The notes beneath the pieces were generated by a model. It saw nothing but the letters and a program-made list of their open reading frames with translations. It searched no databases and was not told where the DNA came from. From the NCBI GenBank assembly GCA_036346405.1, contig CM070568.1, positions 5,214,221 to 5,278,220 on the forward strand: 64,000 nucleotides of DNA, read 5' to 3'. Below, one piece after another: positions 48,583-60,800 of this stretch; within the stretch, counting starts at the first letter, position 1, and every line of letters begins with the position of its first letter. Position numbers and translations under genes: made by a program. This DNA is from Phyllostachys edulis (Eukaryota > Streptophyta > Magnoliopsida > Poales > Poaceae).

Positions 48583-50589
48583 CTTGGTAACATGTCGGGG
48601 TTCAGTACAAAAGGAGCCCAAGCCTGTCCACACTGCTTAGATGGTATCGAGATGAAGAAGCAATTCGATGGAAATAAGGAGGATGGTTCAGCTCCAAGGG
48701 CTTTTAGAGTGAAAGGGGTCTATGATATGGTTATGGATATCAATGTTGTGCTTGGAAAGGGATGTAAATTGAGAACCCGTCAGAAGGGCATCTGGAAGAA
48801 GTGATTAATTTTTTGGGACTTACCTTATTGGGAGCGCTTAAAAAATTTCCACTGCATCGACGTCATGCACGTGGAGAAGAATGCATGTGATAGCTTGATT
48901 GGTCTCTTACTAAACATTCGTGACAAAACAAAGGATGATGTCAACACATGGTGTGACTTGATTGATATGAACATAAGGACCGAGTTAGCACCGAGAGAGA
49001 CCAATAAAGGATGAACGTATCTTCCCCAAATTTTGCTACACTCATCCAAGGTAGAGAGAAAGGAACTGTGCCAGAGCTTACATGGTGTGAAATTTTCGTC
49101 CGATTACTCCACCAACATGAAGAAACTTGTTTCTATGGAAGATTTGAAATTAATTGGTATGAAGTCTCATGATTGTCATGTGCTGATGACACAAATGCTT
49201 TTTGTTGCAATTAGAAGTATTTTTCTGAACAAGGTCCAAGTGGCAATCATGCGACTGTGTTTTTTATTTAATTCAATTGCTCAGAAGGTCATCGATCCTG
49301 AAGGACTAGATGCTCTGCGGGCCGAGGTGTTGACGACTCTATGTCATCTTGAGATGTATTTTCCTCTGTCATTTTTTGATATCATGGTCCATCTCATTGT
49401 TCACCTTGTGAAAGAGATAAAGATATGCGACCCTGTGTTCCTACGTCATATGTACCCATTCAAGAGGTACATGGCAATTCTCAAGTCCTATGTATAGAAT
49501 TGTACTCGGCCAGAGGGAAGCATCATCGAAGGTTATGCAACCGAAGAGGTTGTTGAGTTCTACGTCGACTACATGGCTCAGCTGGAACCGATAGGTGTGC
49601 CTCTATCTCGTCATGAGGGGAGGCTGGAGGGTATCAGGACCATCGAAAAGAAAGCAACCAGTCCCAATCTGGATACGTACGCTCAAGCCTATTTCATAGT
49701 CTTGCAACATATTACGCAAGTGTCCCCGTACATCGACGAGAACAAAGACATGGTACGCTAACAGAATCCAAGCTGGTCAGATGTTTGGATCACGAGAGAG
49801 CACAACCGTCGGTTCAACGAATTGTTAAAGGTGCAATTTACTAGGAGGTCATCAAGTGATGATATGCTGCCATGGTTGGAAAAAGGGCCAAAATTTATAA
49901 TTATGACATGGCAAGGATACTACATAAATTAGTACATATTTTATACGACAACTCAGATAAGAAGAGCATAGTTCGTAACAACAGTATCCGATCGATGCGT
50001 TTAAGTGAGCGCTCAATCACTGGGTTGAGCTCCTACTATGGGTTCAGAGAGGAGATTTAGAAGCTCGACTACGTACTTTTCAAGATCCCCTGCTTCGTGC
50101 CATTGGGTTAAACTTCCTTTGGGTGTGAAGGTCGACAAGCACGATGTCACTCATCAGAGACCTCGAATGTGCTCGGATACAAGGATGAACCATTCGCACT
50201 CGCTAAGCAAGTTGTTCAAGTTTTTTATGTGAAGGATCCAGCAAATAAGAACCGCCACGTAGTTCTTCATACAAAAAGAATGATTGTCGAAGTTGAGAAT
50301 GTCGTGGATGGGGAGTGGTACAATCAATTTGATGAGTTGCCTTATTTCAGAGACAGCATCAGGTTCAAGGAATAACCCAGTGAGGAAGCTAGCTATATGA
50401 ACGTCAATCATCGTGAAGGGCTATTTTTTCAAACGAAATAGCCAAGTGGAATTATAAAGGGTAAACACATATTTAGAAAATTATTCCGTTGTAATTAAGA
50501 ATTAAACTCGGCATGTAATTAAGAAATTATTCCATTATAATTGATTCACTAATTAAGAAATGATTCCATCTGTGATTGTATCTGCTTTC

Positions 50590-50880
50590 TTGTTTTCAGA
50601 GGGCATAGCTAGCATTTCCTGAGGCTAGCCGAAAAACAGAATATTTTTTTAACTATAGAAGGAACTCTCACAGGCGGTTTAGTGGAACAAACCATCTATG
50701 ATATATGTAGCACAGACGGTTCCTAAGGCGTCAAAACATTTCGCCTCCCGTGCAAGCGTCCAAAAATCCCCCCACCCATGCTGAGCATCACAAATGGTTC
50801 CATATTATAACCGTCTGTGATATGCTCGCTTATCACAAACGGTTCTTTGCGAAATCGTCTGTGATATTCCTTTATAAGTA
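50590..50880. repeat. Internal copy of CACTA 3' cassette
   Basis: AGAGGGCATAGCTAGCATTT, CCTGAGGCTAGCCGAAAAAC and ACTATAGAAGGAACTCTCAC are followed by ACAGACGGTT repeats. It closely resembles 55045-55200, next to the right end. Confidence 0.8.
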
Positions 50881-51715
50881 GGGCCCTACTAGGGTTTGCG
50901 CCCTTACTCCTCAGAGCTCACTCGCTTGTTCGCCTCCCCAGCGCCCTTACTTCCCGTGTTCCTCCCGAGCCTCCTCTCTCCACGCCGTTGTCCTCGCGCC
51001 TCCTCCTCGCGTCTTGGCGTCCTCCTCAGGACCCCAGACCTTGACGACGCCGCCCTTGACCTCAATGACGCCTCGCTCCCTCGACCTCGACTCCCTCTTT
51101 GTCCACACCTCCCGCCAAGGTACGAGCTCATCGCTTTGGATTGTGCTAGTAGAAGTTTTAAATTGTGCTGGTTTAATTGACTCTAGCACTGGGAGATATT
51201 GCTTAGTAATATTGTTTGAGGTACAAGCTCACCGCTTTGGATTCTCTAATATTGTGTCATGTTATTCATGCTCGCCGATCACTGCTTTTATTATGCCGAT
51301 TTACTGGTAGCTTCGACTCACTGTGATTATTGTTTAGTCATTGTTTATATTCCTATCAATTGAAATATTGACAGTGAACTCTCAACTGATGATTTGTTTT
51401 AAAGTGTCAGATTAGACAAAGCAAGATTTTTTAAAGCTCAAGGCCTAATTTATTTTAGAGTAATTGTCATATTTAATTTGTGATAGAATTTTGACTCGAG
51501 TGGTGAGGAGGCCAAGAATACATCTTGAGCAGCCCGACATCTGAGAGCAATAAACAACAATCTAAATCTGAGCATTATGCTGATTTATTTTGTTGTTAAT
51601 CTTACAGTGATACCATTGACTTAATCTTACAGTGATGCCATTGAGTCACTTACCTTATGCTAACTATGTTGAGTTGCATTACATTCCTAGTTTCCATAGA
51701 TAGCAAGTAAGCGAG

Positions 51716-52843
51716 ATGGCATCTGCACCGTCTTCGCCGCTGTTATCGACGTCGCCAAATGTGTCTGGATCTCTGAGGAAAGTGGTACGTCGGCAAGATG
51801 GCAGAGGAATATCGAAAATGCCTAGGGGCCAAATGACCATCACGGCCGTTAGTACCGCTGGGATCCCTTTGCTTCCCAAGAAAGTAGCAATAGCATTCCA
51901 GATCACCTACGGTATACTTGGAAGGGAACGGGTCCCTATCACCACACAGAGATGGAAGGATCTGACGGACGTACAGAAAGCGCAGCTGTTGACTGAACTT
52001 ACAACGTCGTTCGATATCCCAGCAGAAGTCCAGGAACTTGTGCGACGGTAGGTGTTCCTCGCGATTGAAAAAGTGTGGAAGACCTTCAAGAGCAAGTTTG
52101 TCACGGAGTACGTGAACAAGGATCGGACGCCCTGTACGAAGTATCGTTTCGTGTCGTCGGATACATGGGATGCCTTTGTGCGGATGAAGACGACAGCCAA
52201 ATTTCAGCAGCAAAGTGCGGCGCACAAGGATATCTAGGCACAAAACACTCACCCCCACAGACTTGGCACCGCTGGGTATGCAGGTAAACTCCCGCAATGG
52301 ATGAGTGAGGACGATGAGGCAATCCGGTTAGCGGTTTCCCTGCCATTTGTTGGGATCACAGACGAGCGCACCCGAAACTAGTTGAGAGGGCCTCAACCAC
52401 GTCGTCGAGTGCCATCTCTTTCACAAACTCGCAAACAAGGAGTGTCCCAACGCTGGTAAGATATGTCGAACCACCTAGTTGTTAAGAAGTCCATAATTTC
52501 ATAGGGTCTAAAATAACATGATAGCATCTTGCAGCAAACATTGAGTACCCAATCTTCCCAAGGCTCCTTCAAAGCAGTCAGGGAGAAGGTTATACTATCC
52601 ACAGCCCTGAGAAACAAAGAGCACCCGGGTCGCACGTAAGGCCTTGTGGTTTACGTACCTTGGAGGCAAGGATTCCAACACAATTCCGAGGCGTATAGGA
52701 GTTGGAAGAGATCCAAGGCCGAGCGCGAGGCACAGTTGGAAGAGAAGATTAGTGCACATATTACTGCACAATTTCAAGGACAGATAACATCATTGCAGAA
52801 ACAAATGAATCAACTCATCAACCAGTCGCAAGTCGCCCCATGA
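51716..52843 (+). pseudogene. CACTA TNPA/TNP1-like protein remnant
   Basis: From ATG 51716: MASAPSSPLLSTSPNVSGSL, MPRGQMTITAVSTAGIPLLP, WKDLTDVQKAQLLTELTTSF. After a stop at 52049 it goes on in the same frame with VFLAIEKVWKTFKSKFVTEY and later SDTWDAFVRMKTTAKFQQQS. A further frame reads KLPQWMSEDDEAIRLAVSLP and ERTRN. The end (52646-52843) is a charged coiled-coil-like stretch: SWKRSKAEREAQLEEKISAH and QITSLQKQMNQLINQSQ. Plant En/Spm second proteins share this order. They bind subterminal repeats; here the gene has several stops. Confidence 0.65.
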
Positions 52844-53649
52844 TTTTGGGAGCCAGTCCTCCTTAACGTCGGAGTAGTGTCGCGTCCACGCTTGCACTTT
52901 CTGAGCTTGGTGACGTCCAATTACCTATCGACGTTATCCAGGTAATGTACATCTCTGGAATGCTCCAAAGATAGACCTGTAGGATGTCTTAGCTAATTGT
53001 GTATTATTTTGTAGGAGTCCACACCTGTAGGCTCCAATGAGGTCAAGTTGGGTCCATTTCATGAGGTTGGACGGGGGTGGTGTTTCCATGCTAGGAAGGG
53101 ACAGTGGTGCATCCGTGCATGGTGCCCAGTTGGCGCAGGGTTACGCCAAGGTCCAGGTGGACATGGTACATAAAAATTTCATAGCCTTCCTGCTGGAGAA
53201 GCGCCCGAACGAAGACATCATAACACTAGGGATGCCTTGTACACTAATGTCCAAGGCCCAAGAGGGACATCGCCTTGACCGCAGTTGTCACAATCTCCAC
53301 ACGAAGACCATGTCTCTAATAGTATCCTCGACGACTCCACCTCAACCCCGCCTCATAAGGCCTCCGTGGCTCCCACAGAGATGATGTCAAGAAACAAGAA
53401 AAGTGTGTTGAGTCGCCTCCCTCCCAAGACGATATCACGCGAGGCGCTAAGGCCAAATCGAAGAAGATTAACGTCAAGAAGGTCGCGATCTCCACACGAC
53501 CAAACCTCTCCAAAGTAACCCTTGATGACTCCACCTCAACCCCGCTTCAAGGCCTCCATATCGCTACCGTGGAGACAAAGCGTCGAAGAAACAAGAAAAG
53601 CGTGTCGAGTTGTCTTTAGGAACACGTAGTGGGCTAGGCGCTAAGGCCA

Positions 53650-55062
53650 AATTGAAGAAGATTAATGCACCTCACACACCGTGACGTTCTCTCTAATATC
53701 GTTGGTCTCGACACAATGTTACACCACGCTAGTTTGGCTTATGGACTTTGCATGCCCGATACATGGAAGACCGACGAGGCGAGAGAAGGTCGGCCACCGG
53801 ATTCACCGCCGCCATTACGGAGAATCATTTCCTCCACAAGCCAAAGCTACTTCGCCAGTGGGCTTCAAGACTTATTTGATCTATTCAACCTCGGCGCCTC
53901 GATGTCTACTTCTACGATGCTAGACATCGTAAGTGTGTACAATCAAGTTCTACATTCACGCAATACCGATAAATGTCATAACTCATTGCTTATGTATAGA
54001 TACATGATGCAAGAAGCCAACGATCGCAAGAATAGCCGGGTTTCTCGACCAACAGCTTGATCTCTGAGCAATGCATCAACCTAGACGCATTCTACGTCGA
54101 GAAATACATAACGAAGGGGTTACTTGCTCACCGCGACAAGGACTACATACTGGTGCCCTACAACTAAAGGTAAGTGCTTCACTACTTGCTATACAAATTT
54201 TATTTGTACTTTATACGCAACACGGGCTTAGGTTTAATGACTAGAGCGACATACTTAGGTGGCACCAAATCCTTTTAGTCATTGTACCAAAGTGGAACAA
54301 GGTAATATACCTTGATTCCCTAAAAAAACCACGATTTCACCCTTGTGCAAAAAGTTCTCAACAGATATGCTCATTTTCTTCATATGTAACTCTATTGTAG
54401 TCTTCATTTGTTTGAAATGGCCGATGATAACTTTTAGAATCAATGAGGTCGCTCAACGCCTATGTTGCCATGAGGATACAAAATGAACGGAGTGCCACAC
54501 TACGCCATAAGACACGATTTTCAGACTGCCATCGCACAATAATCCTATAGCACACTTCATAACCCGACCTCCCGAATTGACTATAAATATATATGTAATT
54601 CTTTTTTTGCAGTGCCACCAGCAACTACAAGGCAACATATATGCATTCTACGTTTGTCGTCATATGCAGAAAATCATGCGTGCTAAGATGAAGGATCCAG
54701 AGGTTTGTCAGTCAATCTCACAATAATTATTTTCTAATTATGAATTTAAATATATATGCTTACTACTTTACTCCTAGTGACAGGGCATGACAATCGAAGA
54801 AAGTGCCTTCGATGTGGACAAACTCTCGGATGTTCGAGGACAGCTCACCTTTTTCATCATGGTGGAGATCATTAACCGGAATGGAGAGTTTCACCCTGGC
54901 AACACCGATTTATTGTATTTCACTTTGAGTTGTAATTCAATTGTAACTCTAGCGACAATACATGAACTTTCTTTTGTAATTGATTTTGAGCTACTTAATC
55001 ACGAGTTGTATATATGTGATTTATCTGCTTTCTACTTGCTTATTTTTAGAGGGCATGTCTAG
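53650..55062 (+). pseudogene. Ulp1-like C48 protease remnant in CACTA
   Basis: The reading is fragmented. FLDQHLISEQCINLDAFYVE, EKYITKGLLAHRDKDYILVPYN lies at 54030-54165. A piece near 54611-54704 reads QLQGNIYAFYVCRHMQKIMR, where related proteases have C-G-[YF]-Y-V-C. A tail at 54787-54930 gives FDVDKLSDVRGQLTFFIMVE and IINRNGEFHPG. The order (YILVPYN, then YVC, then a D-x-L-x-x-V-R-x-x-L tail) is that of plant transposon Ulp1 domains. The catalytic His/Asp region is not found and the nucleophile Cys is not securely placed. Confidence 0.5.
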
Positions 55063-55130
55063 CATTTCCTGAGGCTAGCTGAAAAACCAAATATTTTTTA
55101 GCTATAAAAGGATCTATCATATCATAGGTG
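55045..55130. repeat. CACTA 3' cassette next to the right terminus
   Basis: It is similar to 50590-50690: AGAGGGCATGTCTAGCATTT and CCTGAGGCTAGCTGAAAAAC. Confidence 0.8.
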
Positions 55131-55600
55131 GTTTTATAGTACAAATCGTCTGTAAAAACCTACTATCACAAATATATATTTTTTGGTATAAACCGTCTGT
55201 GAAGGCCTACTATCACAGACAGCTATAACCAACAACGGTATGTGATATGTCAGATATCACAAACGTCTGTGACATGTCCGATATCACGACGATTCTTTTT
55301 ACTAACCGTCATGATATGTATGATATCACTGACGGTTATTTTACTAACCGCTTGTGATATATATCCAATCACGATAATTGGTGCATATAACCGCCTATGA
55401 TGGTCTAAGTATCACGACGGTTTTTGGTAGAAGCCGTTTGTGATAGTAGGACTTCACAGATAGTTTTACCAAAAACCGCTCAGTGTTAGACTTATCACAG
55501 ACGGCTCACAAACCATTTGTGATAACTGTCTGTTATCGAAGATACATAAAATCAGACGGTTTAGAAACCATCTGTGATGACAATTTGGAACCGTCTGTGA
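55130..55600. repeat. Right subterminal repeat array of CACTA
   Basis: More than ten copies of TATCACAGACGGTT or its inverse AACCGTCTGTGATA occur, with degenerate variants. Confidence 0.85.
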
Positions 55601-55620
55601 TGACCTTTTGTGTAGTAGTG

Positions 55621-55623
55621 TAC
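55621..55623. repeat. CACTA target duplication, right (TAC)
   Basis: TAC follows the TAGTAGTG end, matching 36283-36285. Confidence 0.85.
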
Positions 55624-56240
55624 TTGTAAAATTTGCACACATGACAGGAAAAAAAATCACATTCTAATGCGAAGCAAAATACAAGGAGAAAAATTTCCAT
55701 TAGTGAATTGGACGTATGACAAACCTATTTGCAAAAGAACAAAATCTGCCATGTTTGAGATAAACATTATCATAAAGTTGCTCGTCAAAACAACCATAAA
55801 TCAACAATTGAGCCTGTGTTCACAACTGTACAAAAACAAGAGGTAGGAAAGCTTAACATTACATTCGTTTGAAGCTTCGCCAACAAAATTATGCAGCTCA
55901 TGAACAAACTGAAACTTGAGACATAAAAAAGTTAAACCTTTTTCCTTGTATACAACTGAGAAATTCCGAATTACTACCCAAGTTACTAGGAAATCACTAC
56001 ACAGTTTTCATACTAATCTAATGCCTGGTCGGCTAGTCATCTGCAAATATGTCCCGCTCAATATAGCACCACCTCGTGCAACATAACATATTGAATCAGT
56101 GAGGATTTGTCTTCTTTGTTTCTATACGCATACAAGAAAAGAGAATACTAGAACCACATACCAATTCAGATCAGACGAAGGAGCATGGTAGGTGCATGCA
56201 CATTGAATAGACTTCAATTTTCTAAAGGAGGAAATAGTAG
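55624..56240. other. Right part of outer hAT-like element, non-coding
   Basis: AT-rich, no ORF of note. It shares GCAAATATGTCxCGCTCAAT with sequence near 35940 left of the CACTA. Confidence 0.45.
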
Positions 56241-56269
56241 TTCTAAGACTCATTTTTCAGTGATTCTCA

Positions 56270-56590
56270 GATGAGGAGATTGGAGGGTGTGGAGCCATGG
56301 AGGGCGGGCGGGCACGGCGGTGGAGGGTGTGGATCCATGGAGGGCAGGCGGCCGAGCGTGGAGGGCAAGTAGGCGACTGGGCGCGGCGATAGAGAGCATG
56401 GAGCCATGGAGGGTAGGTGGGCGACCGGGCGTGGAGGGCGCGGTCGCGTGGCGATGGAGACTGGAGGGCGTAGAGGAGATGGAGTCGTGGACGGCGGGCA
56501 AGCGGGCAACCGGGCGCGATGGTGGAGGCTGGAGGGCATGGAGCCGTGGACGGCGGGTGACGGGCGTGAAGAGAGCGGGCGCATGGCGAT
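56270..56590. repeat. GC-rich degenerate minisatellite
   Basis: Units starting GTGGAGCCATGGAGGGC or ATGGAGxCGTGGACGGC recur at irregular spacing with GGCGGGC and GGGCGACCGGGCG words. The apparent long ORFs on both strands here (for example 56406-56891 and 56745-56257) are products of the repeat. Confidence 0.75.
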
Positions 56591-56923
56591 AAAGGGCGCG
56601 ACAGTGGGTGAGACGGCGTCGGCGGAAGAGGAGCCAGGAGGTGGAGGGCGCGACGGCGGTGGGGGCGGGGGCGGGGGCGGAGCCGAGATGTGGATTGTCG
56701 GATTGGGATTAGGTTCTCTGGGCTATTTTGGGGGGGCGTGGGCATGGGAGCGAGGCCTGCTAGTGATGGGCTGCGGGATGGGAGTAAGATTGGGGGAGGT
56801 TGGGTCTCGGGCTAGACCACTATGTGTTGTTTTTGCTGGGCTATACATGGAGAATTTTACACTGAAAATTTTTCTGGGCCTCGGGCTATAGCCTACCCAG
56901 CCTGAGGCCCAGACCCGCCCCTG

Positions 56924-56931
56924 TGTCATGG
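56924..56931. repeat. Right 8-bp target duplication of outer hAT
   Basis: TGTCATGG, one mismatch to 35468-35475. Confidence 0.7.
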
Positions 56932-57810
56932 TACTGTAGCACCATTCGCAAAAGTCAGAGGATGCGCGTCCGGCAATTTGCTATATGCCACTAAATAACT
57001 TTGGATCTTCACAATATGTCATTGGTGTCTCACTAACATATAGGTTCTGGATCTACATATCAGCCTCACAAGTAGCATATTGTGAATTTTCTCTACATAA
57101 TATTGCCTCATATATCCTCTGATGAATCCCCTGGCTTAGCTTCACGCTGTAATTAAACATGTCAGGGACCTAATTAATCACACTCTGTGCATGTAATCAG
57201 AAAGATACCATATTAATAACACTCTGTGCATGTAATCAGAAAGATACCATATTATTCACCTGCGATGAATCGGCACTTACACTAATTAACCCGGCCGGCA
57301 CTTCCCTCCCAGATTAAGTTCATTCGGACCGAACAACTCAGAACTCCATCAGCATCGCCACAATTTACCGGTAGGGCTGGTAGGAATACAAATCAGTCCA
57401 AAAAAAAATTGAATTTGCTTGAATTTCGTTCGAATTTGTTTTTTTTTAAAAAAAAAAATCCAAAAAATTCAATTTCTTTTGAAAATTTCGGCTTTACCAA
57501 AATTTGCTGATTTTCGGCCTTCCCCGGTAAAAAAGGTAAACCGGTTAAACAATCCCTGGCTCAGAGACATGGATGCAATTTTTAGTTCAGACAGTATGCA
57601 TCAGTCGGTCTCTATCATTATGTTGCATGCAGAAATTCATATCCCACTGGAGCGGCAAACTTGTTGCTGCCCATGCACAGCAGAGGCTAACTATAACATG
57701 CGTGCATGGCTAAGCTTTGTGTAGAGTTAATTAGCAGCTGTCACTGACTCACTGCCTTCCCTTGCAAATTAGTGCAATAAACATCGTACTTATTTGAGAG
57801 CTAGCGCGGT
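56932..57810. promoter_or_regulatory. Upstream region of ZIFL copy B
   Basis: A 39-bp tandem duplication (ACTCTGTGCATGTAATCAG...) lies at 57181-57219 and 57220-57258. A GAATTTG/GAATTTCG-rich patch follows at 57408-57500. No TATA box can be assigned with confidence. There is no gene. Confidence 0.35.
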
Positions 57811-60800
57811 ATGGGTGAGGAGGCGCCCCATCGCCGGCGGCGAGGGTGTTCTACGACGGCTGCCCCGGCTGCGCCATGGAGAGGAAGAAGGAGAACAACG
57901 AAGGGATCCCTTACAAGGAGTTCTTCTTCGTTGGGATCACCACCCTTGCCTCATGTACGTTCTTAATTCGTAGATACTTATGCACGCGTGGTGACTGCAG
58001 AAATTAAATACAGAAACAGATACTGCACCCCTGTTTTTGTGTTTTCTTCATAATTCATATGATCGATCGGTCTACCGAATTATCTTCTTCTTCTTTTTTG
58101 AAACGGAGATCGATCATCATGGTCACCTATATGTGCCTAAGGTGACTAGAATTCACAAGGTCATCATGGTCACCTCAAGCCTGCAGATATATACAATTGT
58201 CGATCTATTGCATGCATGCAGAAGAAAAAAAAATGATAAGTGATTTTTATCTCGTTTTTCCACCAATGCACCTGGAAATTAATAATCCTCTTCTTTTGTT
58301 GTGGATAGCTAGCACTGGTAACAAGATACACACAGACAATGTTATCTGATAATTGACAATGTCTTCTTTTCAGCTTTACCAATATCATCGCTGTTTCCCT
58401 TCTTGTATTTCATGGTAAGTTGATCTCACCTTACTTTACTGTCATACATTGTTTTTTAGAAGCCAACTAAAACAAGAACTTTGCTGGCAAGCACATGACT
58501 TGCTCTTCCTAATGTATTGGTTCATAGTTTATACAGTATTTAATAGAAGTATTTACACACATAACAATCGATTACGTACCGTTAGATACAACATCTTAAT
58601 GTAAACATCTTTGAACCACTTCATCGTCGTCGTCTTACTCTTACAACCAACGACGTGCAACAACCATTCACCTTTAATTGACCGGACTCTCGATGTCCGA
58701 ATAACCCTGAAACGTCAGTCAGCGCTTCCTTTACCTTCTGCATATGAAAGCTCAGTTTAACCTTTCTTGACAATAGATAGAAGATCTGCATGTGGCCAAA
58801 AAGGAACAAGATATTGGATTATATGCTGGTATTCTTGGTAAGAATGTTACGACTCATGGGATCAATGAGATGTAACAAACTCCAATATATTCCTGCAGTT
58901 CTTCTTGTTTCACAAGCATACTCACGCAGAACTAAAATATGATACGATGATGTATATGCTGCATATAGGTGCATCGTACATGATTGGTAGATGTTTTGCC
59001 TCGCTATTTTGGGGTGTGGTGGCAGATCGTATTGGGAGAAAACCTATCATCGCCTTTTCCATCTTCTCAGTGTGAGCAAACTTCCTTGTTTGTATCAAAA
59101 TACACTCACTTTTACATGGCAACTTTATAAAGCTCGGCAATCCTCTTTAGGGTCATATTTAACACTCTATTTGGACTAAGTGTGAAGTATTGATGGCGAT
59201 TGCCACAAGATTGCTTCTTGGTGCTCTAAATGGCATGCTTGCCCCAATAAAGGTATCCAAGTATGCATAATCTGACATCAATTATGTTATAGTGACTAAT
59301 TTCATGTTATAGGAGTATACGAGCATGATAGTTCTCAACTTTTGCAGGCTTATTCCATTGAAGTTTGTCGACCTGAACATCAAGCTCTAGGATTGTCAAT
59401 TGTAAATAAATATATACAAAAAAATTTCATGCATCACAACCACTAGTTCCATTCATATAATTGCTCTAGTTGACTTTATTATTTGAATATAGGTAAGCAC
59501 TGCTTGGGGCATCGGTCTTGTTGTCGGTCCAGCCATTGGAGGCTACTTTGCACAGGTAATTATTTATTCAGAAACGTTTCTTTTCAAAGAATACAATGAC
59601 ATCTTAACATATTTATTTCCTCTGTTTCCTGTCAGCCTGCAAAGCAATATCCAAACCTATTTTCTGACAAGTCGGTTTTGGGAGGTATACTTGTTGTGTA
59701 CTCTAAGTTCTATTCAAACTAATGAGATAATTTTATGAACCTAACTGTATTTGCATTTTCTTAGGTTTCCGTATTTCTTGCCATGCCTTTGCATTTCACT
59801 TTTGCTGTTGCTGTTCTAATAAGCTGCATATGGCTACCGGTATGTGATATTCCTACTAGTCCTATGCCTTCTGACTTTTTCAATATTAAATTTGCCTCAA
59901 TTCAAAGGAAAGTGACCCTTTTGGTTCGTCAACTTGAAGTCAGATCCTTTTGGGGCCTTGAACTCTCCGAGTGTCGTTTTTAAGCCCATAAATTTCAGGT
60001 TTAGCCCCCCTTTAAAGCTCTCACATTGTTCTAAATCAAGCCTTTCATTAAACTTAGTTTGTACTTCGGACAAAGCAAGGAAGTTGAGAGCGTAAAATGG
60101 ACCGTTGAAAACTTGCAGGTTTAGAAGGGGTGTATCCTTGAGTTTGAGGACTTTCCCGTATCTAAATGAATTGGTTTCTTACAAGGTCTTGCATTCTACT
60201 TATGTTTATAAGGAAAAACAGCAGCAAAGTATACCGAAGATGAGCAAACTAATATGTGTTGACTGCAGAGATCGAGTTCTACATGACTACTATTCACTAG
60301 TGATTGCTTGTTTATTCCAGTCTAGTTTTTAGAAGAAATTATAACACTTAGATACACCGAAGATGAGCAAACTATTATCTGTTGACTGCAGAGCTCGAGT
60401 TCTACATGACTACTATTCACTAGTGATTGCTTGTTTATTTCAGTCTAGTTTTTAGAAGAAATTATAACACTACGATATGACTGAAGAGAAACCACATTTC
60501 TCAATATTGATTACTAGGAGACACTTCATATGCATAAAAACTTAGAAAGGGAAGTAGAAATGGTTCAACATTCAGGAACTCCGCAGAGAGAAGATGCACA
60601 TCCAGACAAGAGTCTATATAAGAACTGGCCATTGATGTCTTCTATCATTGCATATTGTGTTTTCACCCTTCATGATACTGCGTACAGTGAGGTAACGATT
60701 TCAACCCTCGTTCATTTTCCCCTTAAAACGTACAAATGAATGAATGGCTAAAGTACGGTAGAATTACCTTTTTCACCTAAAGAACTATTTGTTACTTTTT

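Larger units (their letters stand above)
42858..50375 (+). pseudogene. CACTA transposase TNPD/TNP2, split by a solo LTR
   Basis: Domains in order: transposase-associated N-terminus from ATG 42858 (MDRSWMHVKNRVSEEYIDGV, then YCPCIDC after a frameshift in an A run at about 42951-42962); an acidic linker; the TNP2 region at 43320-44135 (KVLCPLGMEVERMYACPND, AWYLPTILRLKRFFANRKES, NLPPWLYMKQKY, FTLRAMLFCAINYFPA). A 4.4-kb LTR follows, then TNP2 resumes at 48583 (LGNMSGFSTKGAQACPHC, HCIDVMHVEKNACDSLIG). DUF4218 is at about 49240-49497 (LEMYFPLSFFDIMVHLIVHL, YPFKRYMAILKSYV) and DUF4216 at about 50165-50375 (LGYKDEPFALAKQVVQVFYV, VEVENVVDGEWYNQFDELPY). Several in-frame stops stand where Trp is usual in the family. 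It is inactive. Confidence 0.88.
36286..55620 (+). mobile_element. CACTA (En/Spm) transposon with captured gene and nested LTRs
   Basis: The left end reads CACTACTACAAAGC and the right end TTTTGTGTAGTAGTG, inverted over the first ten bases. A 3-bp target duplication TAC occurs at 36283-36285 and 55621-55623. Subterminal regions at 36320-36610 and 55130-55600 are packed with ACAGACGGTT / AACCGTCTGTGA in both orientations, the usual binding-site arrays of CACTA elements. Inside, on the plus strand, are an unidentified small gene, a captured F-box-like gene, TNPD/TNP2 transposase, TNPA-like protein and a Ulp1-like remnant. Two solo LTRs are nested within. Total span is 19.3 kb. Confidence 0.92.
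35476..56923. mobile_element. Outer non-autonomous hAT-like element split by the CACTA
   Basis: The left end CAGTGGTGAATCTAG at 35476 and the right end CAGACCCGCCCCTG ending at 56923 are imperfect inverted repeats (CAG.GG.G..TCT.G). The flanking 8-bp repeats TGTCACGG (35468-35475) and TGTCATGG (56924-56931) differ at one base. Without the nested CACTA the element is about 2.1 kb and encodes no transposase. Its right part is a GC-rich minisatellite. A shared motif, GCAAATATGTC(T/C)CGCTCAATATAGCA, occurs at about 35940 and about 56042 on the two sides of the CACTA. Confidence 0.7.

Noticed and set aside
56257..56891. ORFs of 160 codons on both strands
   Set aside because: They are repetitive translations of the GC-rich minisatellite.
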